From: Piscibacillus salipiscarius JCM 13188
Lineage (GTDB): Bacteria; Bacillota; Bacilli; Bacillales; Alkalibacillaceae
Assembly (NCBI RefSeq): GCF_001311865.1
Contig: NZ_BBCD01000001.1
Span: forward strand, 62,001 to 126,000
DNA: 64,000 bases
Direction: 5' to 3'
The position numbers were made by a program, and so were the translations under genes. The notes beneath the pieces were generated by a model, which searched no databases, was not told the DNA's origin, and worked only from the letters and a program-made list of their open reading frames with translations. This document shows positions 25,557 through 36,005 of the stretch, one piece after another; position 1 is the first letter of the stretch; each line of letters begins with the position of its first letter.

Positions 25557-27140
25557 TTATATCACCTCTACTGGCTCAGCGACGGTTTCTTCAATCATTT
25601 CACCGTCAAGGGTCCAAGTTTTTGTTTCTGTAATCTTCACGTTAACAATTTCACCAACAGCTGATTTAGGGCCTACAAAGTTGACTAATTTGCCGCGCTC
25701 AGTATAACCTGCTAACTTTTCATCATTACTTTTACTTGTTCCTTCTACAAGAACTTTAACCACTTTACCTTTATATTTTTCCATTGCCTGCTTAGAATAT
25801 TGATTGACAACCTCATTTAAGCGGTGTAAACGTTTCTTCTTATCATCTTCAGATACATTGTCTTCAATTCTTGCCGCAGGTGTACCATCACGAGGAGAGA
25901 AGATAAAGGTATACGCCCCTTCAAAACCTACTTCATGGTATAGAGAGACTGTCTCTTCAAATTGTTCTTCTGTTTCATTAGGGAAACCTACAATAATATC
26001 TGTAGTTAAAGCTGCATTTGGAATTTGTTCTTTTATTTTTCTTACGAGTTCTAAGTAACTTTCACGTGTATAACGACGCGCCATGACACGTAACACTTCA
26101 GAGCTACCAGATTGAACAGGTAAGTGAATATAAGGCATTAAGTTGCCACCTTTAGCTAGGACTTCAATTAAACGATCATCAAAGTCTCTAGGGTGAGATG
26201 TTGTAAACTTAACCCTCGGAATATCAATTTTTCGAATTTCATCCATTAAATCGCCTAGCCCATAATCCATATCTAAATCTTTACCATACGCATTAACGTT
26301 CTGGCCAAGTAATGTCACTTCTTTATATCCCTGCGCCGCTAAATGTCTAATCTCTTGAATGATATCCTCAGGTCTACGACTACGTTCTTTACCACGAGTA
26401 TAAGGCACAATGCAGTATGTACAGAACTTGTCACATCCATACATAATATTAACCCAAGCTTTTATTCTTCCTTCACGGCGTTTAGGAAGATTTTCAATGA
26501 TGTCACCTTCTTTAGACCATACTTCAACAACCATCTCTTTGCTCATGAGTGCATTGTAAACTAGTTGCGGTAAACGGTGAATGTTATGAGTTCCGAAAAT
26601 CAAATCAACATATTGGTGTTTTTTAAGAATACGATTCACAACTGATTCTTCTTGAGACATACAGCCACAAACACCAATAATTAAATCTGGGTTTTCTCTT
26701 TTTAAAGCTTTGAGGTGACCAATCTCACCAAATACTTTGTTTTCAGCATTTTCACGAATCGCACAAGTATTTAACAAGATAATGTCAGCTTCATTTTGGT
26801 CTGCTGTTGCTTCATATCCCATTTCAGTCAAAATGCCCGACATAACTTCTGTGTCATGCTCATTCATTTGACAGCCATATGTTCTAATTAAGAATTTTTT
26901 ACCTTTACCTAGACCTTGAAACTGCTCCTCAATTTCAAAGTCATCATGGTATTCAACTTCTTTTCTTAAACGTTTCTTAGCTTTTTTCATATTTGGTGGT
27001 TCATATGTTACTTCAAAGTATTTCATAAAATCATCGGAAGTTTTATCTTTGAGTCTTTTTAAGTTATCCTGGTCGGATTTTACGTCCGCTGGATCGACTT
27101 GGTTAATTTGACTCTGCTCTTTCCTTTGTTTTTCGTTCAT
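25557..27140 (-). CDS. miaB: tRNA-2-methylthio-N6-dimethylallyladenosine synthase MiaB
   Basis: 527 residues from the ATG at 27140, which has GAAAGGAG upstream (the longer frame to 27164 is less likely). [30 protein letters not shown] and [10 protein letters not shown] hold the second cluster; [16 protein letters not shown] is the radical-SAM CxxxCxxC; a TRAM domain closes the protein. Adds the methylthio group to i6A37. Complete and unbroken. Confidence 0.95.
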   Translation of the reverse strand: MNEKQRKEQSQINQVDPADVKSDQDNLKRLKDKTSDDFMKYFEVTYEPPNMKKAKKRLRKEVEYHDDFEIEEQFQGLGKGKKFLIRTYGCQMNEHDTEVMSGILTEMGYEATADQNEADIILLNTCAIRENAENKVFGEIGHLKALKRENPDLIIGVCGCMSQEESVVNRILKKHQYVDLIFGTHNIHRLPQLVYNALMSKEMVVEVWSKEGDIIENLPKRREGRIKAWVNIMYGCDKFCTYCIVPYTRGKERSRRPEDIIQEIRHLAAQGYKEVTLLGQNVNAYGKDLDMDYGLGDLMDEIRKIDIPRVKFTTSHPRDFDDRLIEVLAKGGNLMPYIHLPVQSGSSEVLRVMARRYTRESYLELVRKIKEQIPNAALTTDIIVGFPNETEEQFEETVSLYHEVGFEGAYTFIFSPRDGTPAARIEDNVSEDDKKKRLHRLNEVVNQYSKQAMEKYKGKVVKVLVEGTSKSNDEKLAGYTERGKLVNFVGPKSAVGEIVNVKITETKTWTLDGEMIEETVAEPVEVI

Positions 27141-27295
27141 ATATATAAGACTCCTTTCACGCACTACTTAAGGATATTCTAAACAGCATTATCCATTAAT
27201 ACAGTATAAATCCTACAACGAATTTTAACAATACAGAACCATTAATTCCAAAGAAATATACTAAATTTGTCATAAATAAAACTAATCCATACAAA

Positions 27296-27328
27296 AACGT
27301 TCAAACCCATTACTAGGATTTGAACGTT
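27296..27328 (-). terminator. spoVS terminator
   Basis: AACGTTCAAA and TTTGAACGTT, 10-bp perfect stem, followed by TTTTTG on the minus strand. Confidence 0.8.
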
Positions 27329-27339
27329 CATTTTGCAAG

Positions 27340-27600
27340 TTATCTAGGCTCTACGATTAACTTAATAGCTGTTCTCTCTTCTTGATCAATTAGAATATCC
27401 GTAAATGCTGGTATACAAATTAAGTCAACACCACTAGGAGCAACAAATCCTCTTGCAATCGCTACTGCTTTAACGGCTTGGTTAAGAGCACCCGCACCAA
27501 TTGCTTGAATTTCTGCTGATCCGCGTTCGCGTAACACATTTGCCAACGCACCAGCTACAGAGTTTGGATTTGACTTTGCTGAAACTTTTAATATTTCCAT
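27340..27600 (-). CDS. spoVS: Stage V sporulation protein S
   Basis: 86 residues, almost invariant across the family: MEILKVSAKSNPNSVAGALA, AEIQAIGAGALNQAVKAVAI and ends TAIKLIVEPR. An Alba-like nucleic-acid-binding fold; loss blocks stage V (coat and cortex) and it affects septation. AAGGAGG precedes the ATG. Monocistronic with its own terminator. Confidence 0.97.
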   Translation of the reverse strand: MEILKVSAKSNPNSVAGALANVLRERGSAEIQAIGAGALNQAVKAVAIARGFVAPSGVDLICIPAFTDILIDQEERTAIKLIVEPR

Positions 27601-27718
27601 TACTAGTTCCTCCTTAATTGACTATTATGATTTCATAACTAATTTATTCAGCATTCTATGGTTCTATTCCTTTTATTATGAACTAGTTTTCCGAAAAATT
27701 CAAATATTACAATTTTAA

Positions 27719-28511
27719 TCAATTAAAATTAATATGATCAGCATTGATTAAAATTCGTTTTATATTATTAGTTTTACCCGTTTGGTCATCAATTGAAACA
27801 CTAATTCCACTTAAACTGTTTTTCTGTTTCTGGAACCTCGAATTTAGCGGGTAAACCCGTTTTAAACTTACGAATGATTGATTCTTTTTCCATCCCTAAT
27901 ATACTATCGTAAGCACCAGTCATCCCAACATCAGTAATATACCCAGTTCCATTCGTTAAAATACGTTCATCCGAAGTTTGGATATGAGTATGTGTACCAA
28001 CTATTGTTGAAACTTTCCCATCTAAATACCATCCATCGCCTGTTTCTCACTTGTTGCCTCAGCATGGAAATCTACAAATATTAAATTAGTTTTTGATTTT
28101 GCTTGATCTATTAATGAGTCTATAACTTGAAATGGATCATCTAATGGATTCATAAATACTCTTCCCATTAAATTAATAATAGCTACTGTCTTTTGCTTTT
28201 TCTTAACAAAGCGTAACCCTTCTCCTGGTGTTCCTTCAGGATAGTTGGCTGGTCTTACTAAATACTCCGCATCATCAATAAAATCAAAAATCTCTTTTTT
28301 ATCCCAAGCATGATTACCTAATGTAACAACGTCAGCTCCCCATTCTAAAATTGGTGATAAAGTTTTTAGTTAATCCTTTACCATGAGCAGCATTCTCACC
28401 GTTAACAATGGTTAAATCCGCTTTATGTTGATCCTGTAAATTAGATAGATTTTGTCTAAGTGCTTCTCTACCAGGCTTCCCTACAACATCTCCGATAAAC
28501 AAAATATTCAT
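27719..28511 (-). CDS. ymdB: YmdB phosphodiesterase, at least three frameshifts
   Basis: About 264 residues, metal-dependent phosphodiesterase (cAMP-active in relatives) tied to late adaptive gene expression and biofilm. MNILFIGDVVGKPGREAL opens it; VNGENAAHGKG, WGADVVTLGNHAWDK, FHAEATSEK and VGTHTHIQTSDERIL carry the metal-binding Asp, Asn and His residues. The frame breaks near 28365, 28045 and 27830, repaired to end at the TGA at 27719. Located after rny, as in B. subtilis. Confidence 0.88.
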
Positions 28512-28607
28512 ACGCGACCCCTTCTATTGCTTAGTCTTATGTATACGTAAATAGTTACACAATCAAGTTTTAAAGTCAAAAATAAAAACGGCTTATAATA
28601 GCCGTTT

Positions 28608-30167
28608 TTATTTCGCATATTCAACTGCGCGTGTCTCTCTAATAACTGTAACTTTAATGTGGCCAGGGTAATCCAAGCCATCTTCAATTTTCTGTCTGAT
28701 TTCACGTGCTAATTGTGTAGCTTTTGCATCATCAATATCTTCTGGACGCACCATTATGCGAACTTCGCGTCCTGCTTGAATAGCGAATGATTTTTCAACG
28801 CCTTCATAAGTATCCGCTATTTCTTCAAGTTTTTCGAGTCGTTTAATGTAGTTTTCTAACGATTCACTTCTAGCACCAGGTCTTGCGGCAGATAAAGCAT
28901 CAGCTGCAGCTACAATAACTGAGATGACACTAGTAGCCTCTTCGTCACCGTGGTGAGATGCGATCGCATTAATTACGACTTCGTGTTCTTTGTATTTCTG
29001 TGCTAATTCCTTACCAATTTCAACGTGGCTGCCTTCTACTTCATGGTCCACTGCTTTACCGATATCGTGTAACAATCCTGCACGTCTTGCTAACTGTTCA
29101 TCTTCTCCGAGTTCTGCTGCTAATAATCCAGATAAATAAGAAACCTCTAATGAATGGTTTAAGACGTTTGACCATAACTTGTACGGTACTTCAAACGCCC
29201 AATAATCTTGATTAAATCCGGATGAATCCCATGTGATCCAATATCAAATGTCGCTTGTTCACCAACTTCTCGAATATATTCATCAACTTCACGACGAGAT
29301 TTCTCAACCATCTCTTCAATTCGAGCCGGATGAATTCGTCCATCTTGAACAAGGTTTTCAAGAGCAATTCTTGCAATCTCTCTTCTAATTGGATCAAAAC
29401 CTGATAAAATAACAGCTTCAGGAGTATCATCTATGATGAGATCAATACCAGTTAACGTTTCAAGCGTACGGATATTACGACCTTCTCTACCGATAATTCG
29501 ACCTTTCATTTCATCATTCGGTAAGTTAACAACAGAAACAGTTGTTTCAGATACATGCTCGGCCGCAAGACGCTGCATTGCAAGTGAAAGGACTTGCTTT
29601 GCCTTCTTGTCTGCTTCTTCTTTAGCTCGATTTTCGGCTTCTTTGACCATTAGAGCCGTCTCGTGTTCTAATTCTTTCTTCACACGATCTAATATCTCTT
29701 CTCGAGCCTGGTCCTGAGTCAGTCCTGAAATACGTTCTAGTTCTGTTTGTTGTGTCTTTAATAACTCATCCACTTTGCTCTCGGTTTCATTTAGTTGTTG
29801 TTGTTTTTCACTTAACGATTCCTCTTTCTTTTCTAACATTAGCTCACGTTTATCTAATGTTTCACTTTTTCGATCAAGCGTTTCTTCTCTTTGCAAGAGT
29901 CGATTTTCTTGCTTTTGAACCTCTGTTCGACGTTCTCTAAGCTCATTTTCTTGTTCTTGCCTCAAACGATGGTTTTCATCTTTCGCTTCTAAAAGAGCTT
30001 CACGCTTTGCCGAATCAGCGTTACGTTTGCCTTCTTCGACAATCTGTTTCGCGAGTCCTTCTGCACTAGAAATTTTTGGCTTCGGCAATTGATTTGCGAA
30101 CCAAATACCCAACAACAATACCGACAACTAAAAGCAAAATGGAGATGAGTATTGCCATACTATCCAT
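28608..30167 (-). CDS. rny: Ribonuclease Y, two frameshifts
   Basis: 520 residues, exactly the B. subtilis length. [20 protein letters not shown] anchors it in the membrane; a long coiled coil follows (about 30-190); [14 protein letters not shown] is the KH domain; [11 protein letters not shown] is the HD metal site. Initiates mRNA decay. Starts at the ATG at 30167 behind GAGGAGGTG. Breaks near 30100 and 29165; the repaired frames read [16 protein letters not shown] and [15 protein letters not shown]. Confidence 0.95.
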
Positions 30168-30279
30168 ACATTCACCTCCTCTTGCTATTCAAATTTCTTT
30201 TTCTTTCATACATTTCAGTCGGTAAAGTACAATCATTCATTTCATCATTTTTAGGTAAAAATGAAAATTATACAATTTA

Positions 30280-30308
30280 ATTTTAAGCCTGTCTATCCTT
30301 CGTGTCAA
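30280..30308 (-). promoter_or_regulatory. Sigma-A promoter of rny
   Basis: TTGACA (30308-30303), 17 bp, TAAAAT (30285-30280), about 115 bases upstream of the rny start. Confidence 0.65.
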
Positions 30309-30365
30309 GGAATTGTCAAACTATTTACAGGTACTTTACATATTTTTCTTAGCTAACTCTATATT

Positions 30366-30633
30366 TAAAGAGGCTGGGGAAAATATGTATTAATTTAGAA
30401 AAAAGACGAAAATTAGAGAATAAATCACTCCCTAAAGTTCGTCCTCATTTTAGCGTAATCAAATGCTTCGCTTTCCGCAGGCACGGCTTCAACTTCTCCA
30501 TACGTACTTCCGTACGTATGGAGTGATTTTCAGCTCGTGCTGTTCCTGCTGGAGTCTCGCATTTTGACTACGCTAATAACATTCAATGTTTGGTTTTTAA
30601 ATAGTTATTTTTCTTCTTGTCTCAGCCTCTTTA
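30366..30633. repeat. MITE-like palindromic repeat between rny and recA
   Basis: A 268-bp element bounded by perfect 11-bp inverted repeats (TAAAGAGGCTG at 30366-30376 and its complement at 30623-30633). Inside is a 12-bp perfect hairpin (30496-30507 with 30512-30523, loop TTCC) and segments such as CGTGCTGTTCCTGCTGGAGT typical of dispersed repeats in Bacillaceae genomes. No ORF. It fills most of the 486-bp gap 30168-30653, where pbpX sits in B. subtilis. Confidence 0.6.
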
Positions 30634-30653
30634 CTATTAACAAGACGACAAAT

Positions 30654-31693
30654 TTATTCTAAATTTAATTCTTCTTGCCCTTCTTCTTCCACAACGTCCT
30701 CATCATTCTTTTCAAAGTTATAGTGAGCTCTGATTGCTTGTGTTACTTCATCATAAACATCTGGATTGTCTTTTAAAAATTGTTTAGCGTTTTCACGGCC
30801 CTGTCCTAGTTTCTCACCATTATACGAGAACCAAGCACCACTCTTTTGAACAATGTCTAGGTTTGAACCAATATCTAATATTTCACCTTCACGTGAAATT
30901 CCTTCTCCATACATGATATCTACTTCAGCTTGCTTGAATGGTGGTGCTACCTTGTTTTTAACAACTTTAATTCTAGTCTTATTACCAACCATTTCATTAC
31001 CTTGTTTTAAAGTTTCAGCGCGGCGTACTTCTAATCTTACAGAAGAATAGAATTTTAGTGCACGTCCACCTGGTGTCGTTTCAGGGTTACCGAACATAAC
31101 TCCAACTTTTTCACGGATCTGGTTGATGAAAATGGCAGTAGATTTAGATTTATTAATAGCACCTGATAGTTTACGAAGCGCTTGAGACATTAATCTAGCT
31201 TGTAAACCTACGTGCGCATCTCCCATTTCGCCTTCGATTTCAGCTTTTGGTACTAATGCCGCTACTGATCTACGACAATAATATCAACTGCTCCACTTCT
31301 AACTAACGCTTCAGCAATTTCTAATGCTTGTTCACCTGTGTCAGGCTGAGAAAGTAATAAATCATCTATGTTTACTCCTAATGCCTTAGCATATACAGGA
31401 TCTAGTGCATGCTCAGCATCAATAAACGCAGCTTGTCCGCCTTGTTTTTGCGCTTCTGCAATGGCATGCAAGGCAACTGTTGTTTTACCAGAAGATTCAG
31501 GACCATATATTTCAACAACGCGTCCGCGAGGGTAACCACCTACACCAAGTGCTACATCTAATGATAATGAGCCGCTTGATACGGTTGAAACCGTTTGTCC
31601 TTCTTGTTCTCCTAATTTCATAATGGACCCTTTACCAAATTGCTTTTCAATTTGTTTTAAAGCCATATCTAATGCTTGTTTACGATCACTCAT
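30654..31693 (-). CDS. recA: Recombinase RecA, one frameshift
   Basis: 346 residues. [14 protein letters not shown] is Walker [21 protein letters not shown] contains Walker B and is where a missing T near 31267 breaks the frame; [20 protein letters not shown] is loop L2. Ends in an acidic tail ([11 protein letters not shown]). Drives homologous recombination, and SOS via LexA and prophage repressor cleavage. Promoter and LexA box lie upstream. Confidence 0.97.
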
Positions 31694-31725
31694 CTTAAAT
31701 AGTCCCCCTTCGATTAAGTAACTCT

Positions 31726-31754
31726 ATCATACTACTTTTTAGATTATTTGCCAA
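31726..31754 (-). promoter_or_regulatory. Sigma-A promoter of recA
   Basis: TTGGCA (31754-31749), 17 bp, TATGAT (31731-31726). Confidence 0.7.
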
Positions 31755-31761
31755 CAAAAAG

Positions 31762-31775
31762 CGAATATTTGTTCT
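31762..31775. promoter_or_regulatory. LexA (SOS) box of recA
   Basis: CGAATATTTGTTCT fits the Gram-positive box CGAAC-N4-GTTCG with two changes and lies just upstream of the -35 element. Confidence 0.65.
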
Positions 31776-31790
31776 GTTTTATATCGTAAG

Positions 31791-31854
31791 AAAACATCAT
31801 TTTCTCATACCAAAGCTATCATTTTTGATAAAAATGAAAAGAAAATGATGTTTT
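31791..31854 (-). terminator. Nested hairpins at the end of cinA
   Basis: AAAACATCATTTTC (31791-31804) pairs with GAAAATGATGTTTT (31841-31854), and an inner hairpin TCATTTTT/AAAAATGA lies between. This would end cinA transcription ahead of the recA promoter. It overlaps the apparent C-terminal extension of cinA, which argues that the true stop is near 31860. Confidence 0.5.
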
Positions 31855-33115
31855 CCCAGCTAGTAAAATTTTTTTTTATAAAATTTATTAAAAGCTTAAA
31901 ACCTTCTAGAACAGCTTGTTCTCTCACTATGTTCCTTCCACCCGATAGGTGTCTTTCGTGTACCTTTGTATGGTCTTCTGATGAAACTGCAATAAACACG
32001 GTGCCAGGTTCATGTCCATCTACAGGATCATCTCCAGCTATTCCAGTAAAACTAATAGCAATCTCAGTGTTTAACTTTTCTCTAGTCTTCTCAGCCATAT
32101 CCTTAGCACATGCTTTACTAACAGCACCTTGGTTATCCAATATTGAAGAAGAAACACCAACTACGTGTTCTTTTACTTCATTTGTATAAGAAACAATTGA
32201 GCCATTTAATATGGATGATGCACCATCATGTTGTACAAGAGTCGAAGCAAACAATCCGCCTGTTAAACTTTCACAAGAACTAATGGTCAGTTTTTTATCT
32301 TTGCATATATTCATTAACTGAACTTCTAATGGAATATGCCCATAACCTGTAAAGTATCCTCCTACTCGATCCATGATTTGTTGTTCAACTGGTGCCATTA
32401 ATTCATCACTTTCGATCTCACTTGTTGCTTTAGCTGTCAACCTTAAGGTAACATAACCGTTTCCTGCCAGCGGAGCGATGGTAGGATTGGACTGATTTCT
32501 TATTAAATCTTGAAGTTCAGTTTCTAAAATGGATTCACCAATACCTTGAAAGCTTAACACTTTACTATATAATTTAGTTGTTAAAACACCATGTTTATCT
32601 AAAAAAGGCACAACCTGTTCTGATACAAGCCACTTCATCTCACGTGGTACGCCAGGAAGAAAGATCCACCAAGTGTTGTTAAATTCATAAAATAAACCAG
32701 GTGCCATACCTACTTCATTATTAAAAACCGTACCACCTTTAAAGCAAAGAGCTTGTTTTTGGTTGTTTTCTGTCATAGTTTGATTTTTCAGTTCAAAATA
32801 ATGTTTAATTTTATTGATTGTACTCTGATCAGTTTCAAGTTCCGTACCAAATAGCTTAGCAGCCACTTCTCTAGTTAAATCATCATCCGTTGGCCCTAAA
32901 CCTCCTGTTACAAATACTATGTTCGATCGATTTTGTGCTTCAGAAAAAGCTGAATATAAGCGATCAAAATTATCGCCAACAGTTTGTTTATAGTAAACAT
33001 TTATACCAGAGTTTGCTAACACTTCCGATAACCAAGCTGAGTTGGTATCGACAATCTGGCCTAAGAGCAATTCTGTTCCAACTGTAATAATTTCACATTT
33101 AGTGTCTTCAATCAT
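31805..33115 (-). CDS. cinA: CinA-family protein (competence/damage inducible), C-terminus doubtful
   Basis: 436 residues as read. MoeA-like N-domain: EIITVGTELLLGQIVDTNSA, VFVTGGLGPTDDDLTREV and FLPGVPREMKW; C-terminal NMN deamidase domain: ISSCESLTGGLFAS and SFTGIAGDDPVDG. In relatives it hydrolyses NMN and ADP-ribose. The ATG overlaps the pgsA stop by four bases. The end runs through nine A; with ten A it would stop at 31860 as KKKFY, before the terminator, nearer the family length. Confidence 0.92.
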   Translation of the reverse strand: MIEDTKCEIITVGTELLLGQIVDTNSAWLSEVLANSGINVYYKQTVGDNFDRLYSAFSEAQNRSNIVFVTGGLGPTDDDLTREVAAKLFGTELETDQSTINKIKHYFELKNQTMTENNQKQALCFKGGTVFNNEVGMAPGLFYEFNNTWWIFLPGVPREMKWLVSEQVVPFLDKHGVLTTKLYSKVLSFQGIGESILETELQDLIRNQSNPTIAPLAGNGYVTLRLTAKATSEIESDELMAPVEQQIMDRVGGYFTGYGHIPLEVQLMNICKDKKLTISSCESLTGGLFASTLVQHDGASSILNGSIVSYTNEVKEHVVGVSSSILDNQGAVSKACAKDMAEKTREKLNTEIAISFTGIAGDDPVDGHEPGTVFIAVSSEDHTKVHERHLSGGRNIVREQAVLEGFKLLINFIKKNFTSWENIIFFSFLSKMIALV

Positions 33116-33690
33116 TTCGAATCCCTCATGACATGCCAGTTCTTAATAAAGTAGTCTACACCTGAAATAACCGTTATTAGTGCAGCAGCATATAAAAAGA
33201 CGGTTCCAATCGGAAAACCTATATATGAAAATGGGAAGTGATGTAATAAAAGGAAGCCCGCTGCTCCAATTTGTAAAGTTGTTTTGAGTTTTCCCATTTG
33301 ACCTGCCGCTAACACGATTCCTTCTCCAGCTGCTACTAACCTTAACCCAGTCACTGCAAATTCACGGCTAATAATAATGATGACAATCCAAGCTGGAGCC
33401 ATCCCTAGTTCTACTAAACAAATTAAAGCTGCAGACACAAGTAACTTATCAGCTAACGGATCTAAAAACTTACCCAAATTCGTTACTAGATTATATTTGC
33501 GTGCATAGTGACCATCGACCCAATCTGTAAATGATGCAATTAAAAATAAAATCGCTGCAATTAAATGGTCAACTGGTAAATCATACTCTCCAATTGATAG
33601 CAAACCCCAGTCAAAAGGAACAACAATTAAAATGATAAAAATAGGAATTAAAAAAATACGAGAAATAGTAATCTTATTTGGTATATTCAT
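33112..33690 (-). CDS. pgsA: Phosphatidylglycerophosphate synthase PgsA
   Basis: 192 residues, four to six membrane helices. The CDP-alcohol transferase motif DWVDGHYARKY followed by GKFLDPLADK (DGxxAR-x8-GxxxDxxxD) binds two metals. Transfers the phosphatidyl group from CDP-diacylglycerol to glycerol-3-phosphate. GGAGGG precedes the ATG. Order rodZ-pgsA-cinA-recA as in Bacilli. Complete. Confidence 0.96.
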   Translation of the reverse strand: MNIPNKITISRIFLIPIFIILIVVPFDWGLLSIGEYDLPVDHLIAAILFLIASFTDWVDGHYARKYNLVTNLGKFLDPLADKLLVSAALICLVELGMAPAWIVIIIISREFAVTGLRLVAAGEGIVLAAGQMGKLKTTLQIGAAGFLLLHHFPFSYIGFPIGTVFLYAAALITVISGVDYFIKNWHVMRDSK

Positions 33691-33748
33691 TTGTAGCCCT
33701 CCAACTTCACATGAAATAAATCCTTTGCATACAGCAAAGGATTATAAC

Positions 33749-34651
33749 TTATTCTTCCGCTAATCTAATGTAGATATGTTGACGAATGTAATTGTCATCT
33801 TCGTTAGGATCAAATTCATATTGTAGTTCTTTTCCGTTAACTGTAATAGTTAATCCCTGCGCACTACCAATGTTTAAGTATACTTCATTTTCCTCAATGT
33901 CAAATTCTAATGGAGAATTATCAGGAGTAAGCATTCCCTGAAAATACTCTGAGTTACCTTGAACTTGTAACCAATTTTGATCACTAGTAGTTGCTAAAGA
34001 TAGTTTTATTTGGTCTACATTACTAACTTCATAGATTGTTTCCACTTTACTTTCATCACTGGAAACTACATTAATCTCAGTAGAAGGCTCTTCTGGTTCT
34101 TCATTAGCATTCTCATCTTCATTTTGATTCTCTTGCTCAGTTGTATTTTCCTCTTGCTGAGACTCCTCTTCACCACTTGTTCCTTGTTCATCTTCTTCAG
34201 GTGCTGTAATCACTTCATTATCATCAACTTGATTACCAGGGTTAGATTCACCTGGGTCCATGAAGTTAATCACTGCATAGTAAATGGCAAATAATATAGC
34301 TACTACAAGTAAAATGACAAGTACTTTAGGTAAGTAATTGAACAGTGGATTAGAACCTCCACTTGAGGCTCGACTGGATCTTGATGGCGTCACATATTCA
34401 TATTGCTGAGCAGCTTGAGATGCAGGCAATTCATCCTTATGTTCATCTAATAGTTCATCTCCATTTAAGCCAACAGCTTCTGCATATTCTCTAACAAATG
34501 CTCGCACATAAAAAACGCCAGGCAAAACTGACCAATCATTATTTTCAAGAGATTCTAGATAACGTTTTTGAATTTTAGTTTCCTTTTGCAGATCATCTAA
34601 AGTTAAATCCTTTTCAATTCTTGCTTCTTTAAGTCTTTCGCCTATTTGCAT
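33749..34651 (-). CDS. rodZ: RodZ-like cell shape protein (YmfM)
   Basis: About 300 residues. N-terminal XRE-like domain (MQIGERLKEARIEKDLTLDD, KRYLESLENNDW), one membrane segment near 110-132 (VLVILLVVAILFAIYYAVIN), then a long acidic Glu/Asn linker and a C-terminal DUF4115 beta domain. RodZ links MreB to the wall-elongation machinery. Start ATG 34651 (a GTG at 34660 is in frame). Confidence 0.88.
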   Translation of the reverse strand: MQIGERLKEARIEKDLTLDDLQKETKIQKRYLESLENNDWSVLPGVFYVRAFVREYAEAVGLNGDELLDEHKDELPASQAAQQYEYVTPSRSSRASSGGSNPLFNYLPKVLVILLVVAILFAIYYAVINFMDPGESNPGNQVDDNEVITAPEEDEQGTSGEEESQQEENTTEQENQNEDENANEEPEEPSTEINVVSSDESKVETIYEVSNVDQIKLSLATTSDQNWLQVQGNSEYFQGMLTPDNSPLEFDIEENEVYLNIGSAQGLTITVNGKELQYEFDPNEDDNYIRQHIYIRLAEE

Positions 34652-34669
34652 GTCTAACACCGTCCAGTT

Positions 34670-35467
34670 TTATTCAAAATCAAACATTGAAAACCCATCT
34701 TGCTCATCAAATTCTGGTTTATTAATTTTCTCATACGTAATTTCTTCATCTTCATTATTGCGCAGTTCAATAAAGTAATCAAAGTCATCCAAAGTATACT
34801 CAGAATGTTGCACGAACACATCGGGGTGTTCTACAACTTTAACTGCAGGTAACTGCATAACCTCTCTTATGACTTGCCAATGTTTATCACTCGAGCGTTT
34901 AACCGATACTACGCCATCTAATATATATAAATAATCTTTATGATATTCATGCTTAATTAGTTGGCTTCTGACTGTTTGCTTTAACAAAGTGCTTGATAAA
35001 AACAGCCATTTTATTGGCACATACACTTGCAGCAACGACAGATTCGGTTTTTCCTACTCGTGGCATCCCTCTAATACCTATTAAAACATGATCATCTTTT
35101 TTAAATAATTCAGCCATAAAGTCTACTAAAATACCTAACTCATCTCGAACGAAACGAAACGTCTTTTTATCATCCGAGTCACTTTTTATGTAACGGCCAT
35201 GCATAACAGCCAAACGGTCACGTAATTTCGGCCGTCTAATTTTTTTGACTTGAATCGTCCTCATTGTATCTAATATCGTCACAAGACGTTCATATTTTTA
35301 TCTTCTTTACTTAGTAAAAGCATTCCTCTATGTGCATCTTCTACACCATTAATCATAATAATATTAATCGATAACATCCCAAGAAGTGATGAGATGTCTC
35401 CTAATAAACCTGGTCGGTTATACAAAATTTCATATTCTAGATACCAATCTTTACGTTCTTCCATCAT
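34670..35467 (-). CDS. ymfK: YmfK, DUF3388 protein, two frameshifts
   Basis: About 265 residues. MMEERKDWYLEYEILYNRPG starts an ACT-like domain (LLGDISSLLGMLSINIIMIN); the middle has a P-loop-like GIRGMPRVGKTESVVAASV; the C-terminus ends GFSMFDFE. Breaks near 35285 and 34995. Function unknown; the family is conserved in Bacilli at this place between ymfJ and rodZ. A nucleotide-binding role is suggested by the P-loop only. Confidence 0.82.
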
Positions 35468-35637
35468 AGGCCCTCCAACCAAGTTTCCTAAACTTATATG
35501 AAATAATTAACAATGTTAATACTATAATAAATTATTTTTCTATATAATAAAAGGATGTTTATCATATTTTAGTAAAAACTTGTCCTTTATATTTAATAAT
35601 AAATTAAAAGACTCATTAAAAATTTAACAATAAAAGG

Positions 35638-35668
35638 AATCCCGAAAGATAGAATATCTTTCGGGATT
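35638..35668 (-). terminator. ymfJ terminator
   Basis: A 14-bp perfect stem (AATCCCGAAAGATA) with a 3-base loop and CCTTTTATT tail. Confidence 0.8.
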
Positions 35669-35672
35669 AACC

Positions 35673-35933
35673 TTATTGACCAGTTCCTTCATTTTGTACT
35701 AACTTAACCATCATATTCGCAATGACATGGCGTTCTTCTTCAGAAGCTACATTCCATAAATCACGTAACATTGCTTCTTCATCATTTTTAGCATCTACTT
35801 GAGTTGCTAAATGTTCTCCAACTTCATAAGCAAGCTCGTTAATCGTACTGTCTGGAACACCATTTTCTTGCGCTTGATGTAAGCGATCACCTAAAAAGTC
35901 TTTCCACTGTTCGAAGTTATCTAATACTGACAT
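35673..35933 (-). CDS. ymfJ: YmfJ, DUF3243 protein
   Basis: 86 residues: MSVLDNFEQWKDFLGDRLHQ, AYEVGEHLATQVDAKN and VASEEERHVIANMMVKLVQN are the family landmarks. Small, helical, cytosolic, conserved in Bacilli, function unknown. AGGAGG precedes the ATG. Confidence 0.93.
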   Translation of the reverse strand: MSVLDNFEQWKDFLGDRLHQAQENGVPDSTINELAYEVGEHLATQVDAKNDEEAMLRDLWNVASEEERHVIANMMVKLVQNEGTGQ

Positions 35934-36005
35934 GTTAGTTCCTCCTTATATACATACTTTCAATTCTTATTTTTTACGGAAGATCTAACATTATACACAG
36001 ATTAT

